Positions 17,711 to 28,018 of a stretch of 64,000 nt of DNA are shown here, piece after piece. A model generated the notes under the pieces. The model searched no databases. It saw only the letters and a program-made list of their open reading frames with translations, and was not told where the DNA came from. A program made the position numbers and the translations under genes. How positions within the stretch are numbered: position 1 is the first letter of the stretch; each line of letters begins with the position of its first letter. The stretch is from Terebella lapidaria (taxonomy: Eukaryota > Annelida > Polychaeta > Terebellida > Terebellidae), in assembly GCA_949152475.1 (NCBI GenBank), contig OX424566.1, forward strand, positions 16,267,177 to 16,331,176, given 5' to 3'.

Positions 17711-19517
17711 TATACAGAGCATGCACCCACCCCCTCGATCGGGCTTCCTATCTCGATCATACGATGCAACATGCACAGAATTATTCGAGCGTGTCTATTA
17801 CACTGTAAGAACTCGGGATATCCAATTGTCGCTCCCGCCCTCCCTCCCCCCCCCCCCCCGTCTGTAGTGGTATATCCGGCGTTTTCTTATTCTGTTGTTA
17901 TGGCTACATTATACATGGTTCCAATTGACTAGGCTATGTTTCTGGTGGACTCGCACTGTGCCTTTGAGTTGTTTTCTCCCCCTAGGAACGTAATTGTGAG
18001 TATTGCTCAAATGGAACCATATAAAAGCAAAGGCGGCAAGAGGCGCGCTTACTTTGAAACAGCAAGCTACGTGACATCAACTTTTCGTGATGAAAAAATG
18101 CAAGACATGGATAACGCCGCATGCGGATATAAATGCGTGTTATGACACGCTTGTTTGTTGGATACAGTTGCAGACCTTATTCCTGGGAATGATCACATTA
18201 CTAAACCGGTGAGTAATATGCCATACTTATTTCGGCCCACGTAGCGCACCTTACTCGACTAATTCTAGTCGCCCACTGAATGTATAGGCCTACCAAATTT
18301 AATCAGTCTGGCACATTTTTAATCTCCATTGAATTTACAAGAAAGAGTAACCTGCGCTACATGTGGCCTTATTTATTTTTTTGAATTCAATACCAAATTA
18401 ACATTAATTCTCTTTCTGCATTATCTGACGGGCTGTACCCGTGTACAAGAATTGAATCATGCTTTTTGCTCGAACAAATATGCTCAACCTCCCGTGATTT
18501 CAATATTTGTAAGGAAATGAAAACGATTAATCTTAATGTATTTACAGGCAGAATTCCTCGTAAAATCACTACGACCGATTCTAAAATTCGATCCAGGACT
18601 CCAATGACCCAAACGTACGACTCGTAAGTAAAATTTTTTTTTTAACTTTTATGCTATCGCATTGTATGGCCATGTGAGAGTTCTGTTAAAATTGTTGCCA
18701 TAATACATATGCTGAATAGCTATAATCTACATTTAAAAATTAAACATTCGTGTCTGTAGATATTCCATTCATGTTTGCAGGAAAGTTACCCTACGCGTGG
18801 TCTCTGCAGGCTTTTCTAGGATTCCGGTACAGCTGCGGATATATATGTATGTGGAATATCGCAGGATTATTATCAAAACCTACGGAATTCCAAGGATATT
18901 GTGGATATATACGTTTTCACTGGATTTCTTGAAGGCGGTTAAAATGTTAACCAAAAACATCTACATTTAAAAATTAAACATTCGTGTCTGTAGATATTCC
19001 ATTCATGTTTGCAGGAAAGTTACCCTATGTGTGATCTCTGGAGGCTTTTCTAGGATTCCGGTACAGCTGCGGATATATATGTATGTGGAATATCGCAGGA
19101 TTATTATCAAAACCTACGGAATTCCAAGGATATTGTGGATATATACGTTTTCACTGGATTTCTTGAAGGCGGTTAAAATGTTAACCAAAAACTGTTCGAG
19201 ACCAATGGATTAAACTCACGCACCATAAACGCAACGATTAGCTCTCCACGATTAGTTTATGTACATCAGTAATATAATCATGATACATTGTAGTGATGAA
19301 TGTGTATGGTGGAAATTTGACGTTTAACATGTAATAAACTACTCTACTGTATCGGTTGTTTGAATTTGCTTTCATAGGTCCCTATCTAAGATAGAAACCT
19401 ATCCAGAGGTCCCTATCTAGGATAGAGACCTCTCTGGGAGGTTACTATCTTAGATAGACCTCACAACAGGTTCCTCCGTAAGATAAGTACTTCACCATAA
19501 CAATAGAATCATGCTCT
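17711..19517 (+). mobile_element. Palindrome/hairpin element E2
   Basis: Starts next to P1 with GAGCATGCACCCACCCC and ends CAATAGAATCATGCTC, the inverse of the GATTCTATTG end motif. The ladder is at 19376-19400, 19407-19431 and 19439-19461, three hairpins of 23-25 nt with AGGTCCCTATCT-type stems. Their sequence differs from E1 and E3, yet length and 31-32-base pitch are the same. The body keeps a TATA box (18020-18027), donor at 18209, acceptor at 18547, donor at 18624 (GTAAGT) and acceptor at 18780. A 233-bp unit holding the last exon-like block is tandemly duplicated (about 18727-18959 and 18960-19191). Internal open frames are short. Confidence 0.58.
18727..19191 (+). repeat. Tandem duplication within E2
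   Basis: Two nearly identical 233-bp units, each running from CTACATTTAAAAATTAAAC through a TTTGCAG acceptor and exon-like block to TTAACCAAAAAC. One visible difference is CTACGCGTGGTCTCTGCAGG against CTATGTGTGATCTCTGGAGG. The high identity means a recent duplication. Confidence 0.85.
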
Positions 19518-19945
19518 ATTAGTATACATACTTTCAACATCTAAAGTGATAAGTAAAGAATTTTGATCTAGTTCAAGCCCTCTAACTTTATCTAAAAAGT
19601 CATACGTCTTTTTTTATATATGACGGATGCTTATTTGCTTGATCTTTTATATATGCATCAATATACATAGCTTCTTTTTCAGATTCACTGCTGCAGTCAG
19701 AAACAATTGGGCACCCTGGAGGCATTACATTTGGAATTGGCCAGGAGTTTTTGGTTTATGAATTTTAGGTACCATATAAAATCTTCTTTGACGAGGTTGT
19801 TCTGGTGGTAAAGGAAACTGAAATACTTTTTCAGGAAGGCATCCAGAATTGCGTATTCCTTTTGAAATTTGTGTTATTTTTTCTGAATTTTATAGGTAAA
19901 GAGGAGTGTCAATTTCTCTGTAATGAGTTGGATTGTATAAGTATA
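19518..19945 (-). pseudogene. Penelope-like element, middle of reverse transcriptase
   Basis: Minus-strand translation gives NPTHYREIDTPLYL, SKGIRNSGCLPE, RRFYMVPKIHKPKTPG, PPGCPIVSDCSSESE (after a frameshift) and finally LLITLDVESMYTN. These are consecutive early RT motifs of Penelope-like elements. The piece ends at 19518 where E2 is inserted and continues at 16017. Its upstream edge is at P2, beyond which the element resumes at 21627. Confidence 0.8.
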
Positions 19946-20042
19946 GGATAATGCCCTAGGCTGAGTATTTCTCACGAATAGAGACCGAGGCTGAAGGCCG
20001 AGGTTTCTATTCGTGAGAAATATGAAGCCGTAGGCATTATCC
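19946..20042. repeat. Palindrome P2 (97 bp)
   Basis: GGATAATGCC to GGCATTATCC, the inverse copy of P1, with the apex degraded to GAGGCTGAAGGCCGAGG. It marks the junction between the Penelope-like reverse transcriptase fragment and element E3. The inner flank is GACATAGTGCATG, as at the E1 side of P1. Confidence 0.92.
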
Positions 20043-21487
20043 GACATAGTGCATGCACCCCCCCCCCCACACACACACTCATTTCTGGTACAAGCCACTA
20101 TCCCCCCACCCCCACCCCCCACATACACTTTACGTAATTCACTATATATCAAAAGAACAAAACTGCAAATGCAACGCACAGTCCTTGCCCAATCAGGGTT
20201 GCCCAATCAAGTGTATCCGTGAGGAAAGCTTTGGATCTATTACTCACTACAGAAACTGCTTCACCACATGACTCGGCTCATAGATTTGTACCTTCAACCC
20301 TAGCCCGCATTCTGTTGTTATGGCTACAGTATGCATGGTTCCAATTGAGTGTGTTTCTGGTGGACTCGCACTGTGCCTTTGAACTGTTTTCTCCCCCTAG
20401 TAACGCGTTTGTGAGTATTGCTCAAATGGAACCCTATAAAACGCACGCGGCAAAAGGCGCGCTCACTTTGAAACAGCAAGCTACGTGACATCAACTTTTC
20501 GTGATGAAAAATGCAACACATGGATACGATGCATGCGGATATAAACGCGTGTTCTGACGCGCTTGTTTGTTGGATACAGTTGCAAAATCTTATTCCTGGG
20601 AATGACTCAAAATTTTTGTCTAACCAGATGCAGTACATGAACAACATACCAGATTTGTAAACCGGTGAGTATATCACTTATTTCTTTGAATTCAAAACAA
20701 AATTAGCATTCCCTCCTTCTGCATTATCCAACGGGTTGTACCCGTGTACAAAGAATTGAATCATAATTTATGCCCGAACAAATATCTTTTTCCTGCGTTC
20801 TTTCAATCCTTATAATTCCTCGTAAAACCACTACGGCGATTATAAAGTTTAATCCATGACTTCCCTGACTTCAACGTACGACTGGCAAGTAAATTTCTTT
20901 TTGTATGCTATTCGTGCATTTAATTTATATGGCGGAGTGAAAGTTCTGTTCAAATTGTTCCCATAATACATATGCTGAATAGCTATAAACTAGATTTGAA
21001 GAGGAAAAATAAAAAATTCATGCTTGTATTTTTCATTCATGTTTGCAGGAAAATTACGTTATGCGTGATATCTGGAGGCTTCTCCAGGATTCCGGTACAT
21101 TTGCGGATGTGGAATATCGCAGGATTATTATCAAAACCTCCGGAATTTCAAGGATATTGTGGATATATACGTTTTAACTGGATTTCTGCAGAAGGCGGGT
21201 GATTTCATGAACCAAATGTCAAAAAATTAACAACTGTTGTGACCCATGGATTAAACTCACACACCATAGCGATTAGTTGTTTATGTACATCGAGTAATAC
21301 AAGTCTGATACATGTATATGCTTGGCAATAAAAAATACAATCCCGGTATGTTTATTGTGTCCACCAGTATTGATTTATTTTCATTCAATACCTGGGACAG
21401 GTATTTATTGGAAATAGATACCTCTGTTGGAGGTATTTATTACAAATAGATACCTGCTCGAGACAATGGAATCATGCACTATGTAAT
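20043..21487 (+). mobile_element. Palindrome/hairpin element E3
   Basis: Starts at P2 with CATAGTGCATGCACCCC and C-runs, and ends with two 25-nt hairpins (21399-21423 and 21431-21455, 32-base pitch) and CAATGGAATCATGCACTATG. It is the close inverse of E1. It has TATAAAA at 20435-20441, a GTGAGT donor at 20665, a GC-type donor (GGCAAGTAAA) near 20885 and a TTTGCAG acceptor at about 21049 before the conserved exon-like block. Block translations differ between copies and are partly broken, so coding is uncertain. No transposase is present. Confidence 0.6.
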
Positions 21488-21540
21488 AGATATACACTGA
21501 GCGCGAGGTGAATTAGAATATTATGGACCGAGCGGCGAAG

Positions 21541-21626
21541 CTACTGGCTCTATTGTTGTTAGTTATATACCTGCTAGCGGGTGTATAAGTTAGTTATCGA
21601 CCTCTGGAGAACAATGGGACCAGTAG
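21541..21626. repeat. Palindrome P3, two hairpin-end motifs face to face
   Basis: CTACTGGCTCTATTGTT at the left and AACAATGGGACCAGTAG at the right, with a centre CCTGCTAGCGGG. Both halves carry the ATTGTT end motif of the E elements (GRYYCYATTGT). It closes the second insertion in the Penelope-like element. The 21488-21540 spacer holds GAGCGCGAGG and CGAGCGGCGAAGC, perhaps half of another capped palindrome. Confidence 0.65.
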
Positions 21627-21760
21627 CTAATTGACGAAAGCCTTCATTAATATAACTTTGCCTATCCATAATTACGACTGCACTACTTTTATCTGCTTTT
21701 TAATTACCAAATCTACCAGGCATCAGACTGCTGTGTCAAAGCTTATGTTATCCCGCTAGG
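21627..21760 (-). pseudogene. Penelope-like element, N-terminal reverse transcriptase motif
   Basis: Minus-strand translation reads KADKSSAVVIMDRQSYINEG then FRQL, the first RT-associated block of Penelope-like proteins. An in-frame stop lies just before it. It continues, after the E3 insertion, at 19945. Upstream sequence fades by about 21760, so the element is 5' truncated or too diverged to read. Confidence 0.75.
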
Positions 21761-22014
21761 TCCAACATTCTCAGCGGTGATTGTTCGGGGAGAGTGAGTC
21801 GGAACCAAAGGCATCATACACAGTTCAGAGTGAGTCTACCCTAAATAAATTTTATATTACATTTTATATTATAATGGCAAGAGCTGCTGCTGACGGTCTA
21901 GACTAATAAAAGAACGGGTAGAAAATAAGTAAGTAATTTATTGCCAAAATCGATACACAAATGAACGAAAATACAACCCAAGATTCTGAGTAACCTATAA
22001 ACGACTTTGAATAG

Positions 22015-22640
22015 AATCCTTTACATACCGTCTTTGGAAATATCGGTTTTCCATCTACCATGACGTTTCCAACAACGCTCGTTTACGCTGGAACTATTGG
22101 CTGCCGCCGTGACGTCCCCTGATCTTAACGAATGCAAGCCTAAATCGAGACCCGGAGCAACTTCTCGTAATCTACATACTATAGTTTCCCGAGCCGTTGT
22201 ATCACTCAGCGTTTTATTAGACTTTACAAGACCAGACAGTTTTTTGGTTCGAAACATGGGCTTGAACAAATAATCTTGAGATTTCAAATCAATTCATAAT
22301 ACATCAATATATCTGCTCAAAGCTTTGACAGGACAAGCGATAGAATCTACTTCAGAAATAATGACTTCTCTGCCGTCACGATACTGGTCAATCTTACTAT
22401 TTTCAATGAACAAGGAAATATACCCCTGATGCAGCCGAACGTGACAACATTTGAGCGAACTAACCTCGTCGTATCTAAAAAAAAAAACCCAAAAAAACAT
22501 AAAACGATAATAGTTAAGTCTCTAATCAATATACCATCCTGAGAATCAGACTGCGCTGTGAGCAATTGACGTATATGAGAAGGATTTACAGGATCCTTGC
22601 GTGCCTGGTGCTTTCTGTTTAAGGTGCGGTACGAGCACAT
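22015..22640 (-). pseudogene. DIRS tyrosine recombinase
   Basis: Catalytic motifs in order: an Arg box (FFRYDEVSSLKCCHVRLH, ENSKIDQYRDGREVII, CPVKALSRYI), then the HxxR box in LGLHSLRSGDVTAAA and the KRHGRWKT segment. The frame shifts within the first part. The terminal motif (Tyr-Val-Lys-Asp-Ser) is present in the DNA near 22025 but one base out of frame, so the catalytic tyrosine is lost from the open frame, which ends KDGM then a stop. The recombinase would have integrated the circular cDNA of a DIRS element. Confidence 0.8.
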
Positions 22641-23086
22641 TAGTGAGCTATAGTATATTTGAGTTGGTGCTAGGGGCCTTTCTTAGCATTCTGTACTAAA
22701 TTCTTGACAAAAGAATGAACCGTTGGATCTAAATACGAATACAATCCATGCATCAATTTAATAGCGTAAACATAATAACACGTTGTAACTACAACCTTTC
22801 CTTGTCATATATACTAGAAACAAAGCAACATGCACTCCTGATGCGGGTAAAAAAAACTCTTATTCTTTTCAATCATAAACGCCTCAAATCTCTTGAAATA
22901 TACACTGTATTTCTTGTTCGTGTTTTCGCTCTTGGCCTCGAGTAAGTAGCGGCTTATATCCGCGGCCAGGCTCCGAGTCTTTCATCGCCAGGGCAGCCTC
23001 CTGCTCTATTCGCTCCGTTAAACTCACGTGAAGCGAGAAAACAGTGTAGTATACATGTAATTACGACAGTCATACATGCATACACA

Positions 23087-23862
23087 TTACTCAAAATAGA
23101 CAAATACTGCCACGATTTGCAAGTTAATCCTACACAAAACTCCCAATGTACATGTAGGCCTGTTTACAACTACTGTTTCTTGTGACACAAACTTTCCTAG
23201 GCAAAATCTGCTGGTTCGTCGCCGGCTGGGAACAAAACCCAGTAGGACCATACGATTAATAGGAGGAACTAACCAATTTATTTCCCTACTCCAATCTCGA
23301 TGTCTTCTAAACGCTGGTACACTGGTATGCTGGTACAAGCATTGCAAGGTGCATGAACTCAACGATACTGCTCATTTCGCGTATGCCTCAATAAGCCTCA
23401 CATTGCTTGTACCAGTATACCAGTGTACCAGCGTTTAGAAGACATCGCTCCAATCTTGTGCAAATGCATCGACACCTTCACAACCGCGCATGAACAACTT
23501 CGAGTTGAAACGACGACACTTCGTATTAAACCTTCTTGCAAATCTACTGTATGCGGACCCCATTTCCTGTTCAGATACAAAAACACTTGCGACGTGACCT
23601 CCCACTCATCACTGTCATACAACACCGAAAACTTGCTAAGCTCATCAGCTCGTGTGTTCACTTCACGAGGAATCCACTCCGGGAACAATCGGATATTGTG
23701 AACTGAAAAAAAATCACACACTGCCAAAGCAACGACATGCAAGTCGACCGTCATGCTACCCTTCTGTAGTATGTACATGACATTCAGGTTGTCAACTCTC
23801 CAAGTCACTTTGTGCCCTTCCAGACACGAACCAAATTGCTCCAACAGACGCCGCAATGCCAT
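23087..23862 (-). pseudogene. DIRS RNase H domain with internal inversion
   Basis: Open frame 23862-23398 reads STWREL-type context, VTWRVDNLNVMYILQKGS, PEWIPREVNTRADELSKF and YLNRKWGPHTVDL, the RNase H region of DIRS/Ngaro elements. Frame 23362-23087 has WSREINWLVPPINRMVLLGF, its continuation. Between them, about 48 bases (GATGTCTTCTAAACGCTGGT onward) at 23297-23347 recur inverted at 23403-23450, so an inversion or foldback duplication has broken the domain. Confidence 0.75.
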
Positions 23863-24089
23863 GAGCTCCCGCCAAGTCGAACTTCGACCTCTCTCAGTCT
23901 TATCTCAACTTCCGCCATTTGACAAAACTTAGTACGTATTAAAGCCGCCAGACCAACAGCGGCCCTCATTGACTGGATTTGACCCAGAAATGATGCCAGC
24001 ACTTTCACAAAAACTCCTGTATCAGCAATGGAAGTAAAATAATCTCTTAATTTACCTCGCAAACGATCTATCCTGTCCTCAGACACCTG

Positions 24090-25848
24090 AATGATACCCG
24101 ATATCCAAAGTCTGTGTAGTGACATTCGTGAAATAAAGCAGACACAACTAGAGTTGAAATCAAGTGTGAGCAGGACAATTGAAGAAATAAAATGCGACCT
24201 CCTAGATCTAAAAAATGAGATGATTAGCATGAAGAGCTCTGTTTCTTCTGAAATGTCTGACATGGAACACCATATATCAACATTAGAATCCGGATGTGCT
24301 AGTGTAACAAAAACGATTCGTGGTGTGGACAATGTGGAACTTACAGTAGTAGTCAGTGGCATCCCAGAGCTTGACAAGAAGACACATCCGAAACAGCTAA
24401 AGCATTGATTTCAGCCTTAGGACAGGAAGAATCAGTAGAAATTACTGACATACTGCGTCTCCGTAAAGTCAAAGAAAAGCCAGGCCTCCTCAAAGTGTCT
24501 TTTGCAACTCTTGGCCAGAAGAAAACAATTCTGAGAAGCAAGGGTCAGCTCAAAGGACACAGAAAATACAACAATGTATATTATCAGATCGAGCAAATCA
24601 CACACTGAACGAATCTTAGAAAGGAACGTGAAAACCCTCTTGCAGTACATACCAGGTGGTAAAGAGCTACGAGTCACAGGACATGGTGTGCTGGTGAAAG
24701 ACGATGACGACTATTTAACCCCGCCTAAACAGGATCCCAGGAGAGAGAGTGTTTCCAATGAGTGTAATGACTCCATCCACACACACCAATCTCAACCCTC
24801 CAACTCAACTGTCTCACAAGCTACGCCGCCGAACACTAACAGTTACTCAAACCAGAGGGGAGCAGACCCAACTCAGTACTACCTACCTCCCCCGAACTCG
24901 CACCCGATACAAACGCCAGACTCGTTTCCATCTTATGACATCTCAATGAACAGATTTAGCTATCCTCAGTCGTACTCTCAGGTGCTAACATCGCCCGCTG
25001 GTCCGCCCCAGACAGCTAGCGAAGTACGTACTCCTTTCCCGCCAATCCAGCCATGAGACAACCTACAGCCTCTCTGTCTTTGTGTTGCTACTTGGAACGT
25101 TAACGGATGGACAGCAACAAATACGCCTCTGAGAGAAGAAACTATAAAAAAAACACAAATGTTGATATTATATGCCTCGTAGAAACACATTTAGATTTAA
25201 ACAAAGCGATTCATATGCCGCCATATGTGTGACATGATAATAACAGATCAGCCAAACATAAAAATGCAATAAAGGCTAGTGGGGGAGTTGGTTGGCTTAT
25301 CAAGAGTGATTTACTAAACATATCTGATATTAATGTTGTAGAAAAATCTGTTGATGGTATAATAATAATTCAGATGTGTCATAAATTGTCAAAAGTGAAT
25401 ATATTTATTTGTGGTTGTTATCTCCCACCAGAATCTACCCACTGGGGCAGAAATGCCACTGAGTTTATTTGCTTATCTAATTCGAACGATCTATACATTA
25501 TTCAGCTCAAATGAGAACATTGGTATGGTGATGTTATGCGGTGATCTGAACAGTAGAATTGGCTCACAAAGAGATTATATCACAAACGTTGACAATATTT
25601 GTGATCGGAGGTCGATTGACAATACAAGGAACAAGCATGGTGAGTCTTTGATTGAATTTTTGAAAGAGACAAAAATGTGTACGTTAAATGGAAGATATGC
25701 AGATGATGATTTTACATGTGTTTCTCACAAAGGAGCCTCGGTTGTTGACTATGGTATTGTGCCTTATGATTTCCAAAAATACTGCAAATCATTTAGAGTG
25801 TTGCGTTGTACAGAACTTGTAGATAAGTTAGCACTCCATAGGCTTGTA
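24090..25848 (+). pseudogene. LINE C, 5' half: ORF1 and endonuclease
   Basis: ORF1 is split over three frames (24091-24408, 24405-24608, 24574-25056). It has a long coiled coil (IREIKQTQLELKSSVSRTIE and onward), an RRM-like centre (LTVVVSGIPE, ITDILRLRKVKEKPGLLKVS), then a proline-, serine- and threonine-rich tail. ORF2 begins near 25066 with CVATWNVNGW, CLVETHLDLN and, in another frame, LCGDLNSRIG, the APE endonuclease motifs. It stops at 25848 where a Tc1 element is inserted, and no reverse transcriptase follows beyond that element, so the 3' half is lost. Frameshifts show it is dead. Confidence 0.75.
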
Positions 25849-26945
25849 CAGTCACCTCCATAAGTTTGGGCCCACTTGAAAATTTTGAGTTTTTCCCCAT
25901 TGTTTGCCACTTTTGAAAGTGTTTTCAGTTGAACCTAGTCATGAGTGTAATTTTTATATTTGTTATTGTTACACTTAAGTATTTCAGAACTCTTCCAATA
26001 ATTTAAAATGCATAATTCAACAATTGTGTAAGGTTTAATCCACTTTACCCTAATTTTCAACAGAAATTCATCTTTCCATGAATATGGTAACCATGTTCGT
26101 AACAACATGAACAGCAAACAGAATCAGCAACAACGCTGGAAAAAACAAACTGATATCAATATGACTTATTTCACACAACAATTGGTCAATTTCAATACTT
26201 GGTGTGGCCTCTCGAGCCTGGATACAAACCCGATCCAAGCTGGTAGGGATTGCACTAAGTCCTCACACCTCTCCCTCGAAACTCCATTCCAAAACCATGG
26301 ATGTGGTCCTCCAGTTCTGCTAGGTTGGGCCTTTGACCTTGACCTTCGGGAAATTTGAGCGATATATGCCCACATGTCCTCAATGGGGCTCAGATCCGGA
26401 CTCTGTGATGGCCAGTGTAGCACTGATTCCGTTGGACTCTTTCCTTTCGGCGACGAGACAAGGACGATCGCAGGGTGTACTAACATCCTGCAGGGTGTTT
26501 TGGTCCCTGTACCCGAGCACGTACACTGGTGACATCAGGTTGTCATCCGGGATGCCCCTGGCTGTTCCATGTCCCTTTGATTGCGTGGGACAGACTGACC
26601 TCTCTGAATGACCTGCATCCCGTGACCACACACCAAGGCGCCACCACCACCAAAGTTTTCTGTCGGCGGTGATGCACTGTGGAAGGTAATATCCGCCAGC
26701 TCTGTGGTGGACGTGGACCCCTATTGATGTAGTAGAGGTTGAATTTGGAATCGCCCGTGAATAAAACCACTGACTAAACCAGACCTCGTAATGACGACAG
26801 AAGTCGAGCCTCAGCTGCTTTTGCTTTGGAGTGACTTTAGGCGTCCTTCTTGTCATTATGACATTCAAACCGGCTGCTTTCAGCAGTTGGTGAACTGTTG
26901 TTCAAGATGAATAAACACCATGGTCACTCCAAACTTACGGTGGCT
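25849..26945 (-). mobile_element. Tc1/mariner element, degenerate
   Basis: The left end CAGTCACCTCCATAAGTTTG and a diverged right end (CCAAACTTACGGTGGCT) form inverted repeats, with TA on each side (25847-25848 and 26946-26947). Minus-strand transposase pieces in shifted frames include VLFTGDSKFNLYYINRG, TLVVVAPWCVVTG and LHWPSQSPDLSPIEDMWAYI, the last carrying the third acidic residue of the DDE triad. The N-terminal paired-type DNA-binding domain is largely missing. Stops and frameshifts make it non-autonomous. Confidence 0.85.
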
Positions 26946-26987
26946 TAGATTCGCCATCACGTTTAATTTACACCCCATTCAGTTTCC

Positions 26988-27975
26988 ACCCCAGTGAGAA
27001 CCTTCTCACCCCCGTGAGAACTTTCTCACCCCGGTGAGAACATTCTCACCCCGGTGAAAACCTTCTCACCCCGTTGAGAACCTTCTCACCCCGGTGAAAA
27101 CCTTCTCACCTCGATGAAAACCTTCTCACCCCGGTGAAAACCTTCTCACCCCGGTGAAAACCTTCTCACCCCGGTGAGAACCTTCTCACCCCGGTGAAAA
27201 CCTTCTCACCCCGTTGAAAACATTCTCACCTCGATGAAAACCTTCTCACCCCGGTGAAAACCTTCTCCCCCGGTGAACACCTTCTCACCTAGTTGGAAAC
27301 CTTCTCACCCCGGTGAAAACCTCTCACCCCGGTGAGAACTTTATCACCCCGGTGAGAGCCTTATCACCCCGGTGAGAACTTTCTCACCCCAGTGAAAACC
27401 TTCTCACCCCGGTGAGAACCTTCTCACCCTGGTGAGAACCTTCTCACCCCGTTGAAAACCTTATCACCCCGGTGAAAACCTTCTCACCTCGATGAAAACC
27501 TTCTCACCCCAGTGAAAACCTTCTCACCCCGGTGAAAACTCTCACCCCGGTGAAAACCTTCTCACCTAGTTGAAAACCTTCTCACCCCGGTGAAAACCTT
27601 CTCACCCCGGTGAGAACCTTATCACCCCGGTGAGGACCTTATCACCCCGGTGAAAACTTTCTCACCACGGTGAGATCCTTCTCACCCTGGTGAAAACCTT
27701 ATCACCCCGGTGAATACCTTCTCACCCCGGTGAGAACCTTCTCACCCCGGTGAGAACCTTCTCACCCCGGTGAAAACCTTCTCACCCCGGTGAATACCTT
27801 CTCACCCCGGTGAAAACCTTCTCACCCCGGTGAATACCTTCTCACCCTGGTGAATACCTTCTCACCCTGGTGAATACCTTCTCACCCTGGTGAATACCTT
27901 CTCACCCCGGTGAGAAACTTCTCATCCCGGTGAGAACCTTCTAACCCAGGGGAAAACCTTTCACCCCATTCAAGA
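26988..27975. repeat. Minisatellite of palindromic 20-mers
   Basis: About 49 copies of CCTTCTCACCCCGGTGAAAA or its GAGAA variant. In the GAGAA form each unit has arms TTCTCACC and GGTGAGAA around a CC centre, so the array is a string of potential small hairpins. Variants (TAGTTG, TCGATG, GTTG centres) are interspersed and recur at intervals, which suggests higher-order units. It begins just after the Tc1 element. Confidence 0.95.
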
Positions 27976-28018
27976 CGTCTATTCAAGAACGATTAGTCCA
28001 TATCATTATTAGTGCAAT

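Larger units (their letters stand above)
21900..24085 (-). mobile_element. DIRS-type tyrosine-recombinase retrotransposon, 5' truncated
   Basis: The order on the minus strand is RT C-terminal end (about 24085-23890), RNase H (23862-23087, rearranged) and tyrosine recombinase (22640-22015). This is the gene order of DIRS/Ngaro elements, which integrate by recombinase instead of integrase. Several frameshifts and stops make it a dead copy. The upstream RT is cut by LINE C at 24090. I did not find the split or inverted terminal repeats. Confidence 0.8.

Noticed and set aside
17522..17932. 136-codon plus-strand frame through the poly-G tract and palindrome P1
   Set aside because: It starts with a run of glycines from poly-G and reads through a palindrome; it is not conserved in E3, where the same region reads differently.
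26988..27975. CRISPR-like appearance of regular repeats
   Set aside because: The array is contiguous 20-mers without unique spacers, in a eukaryotic context with no cas genes.
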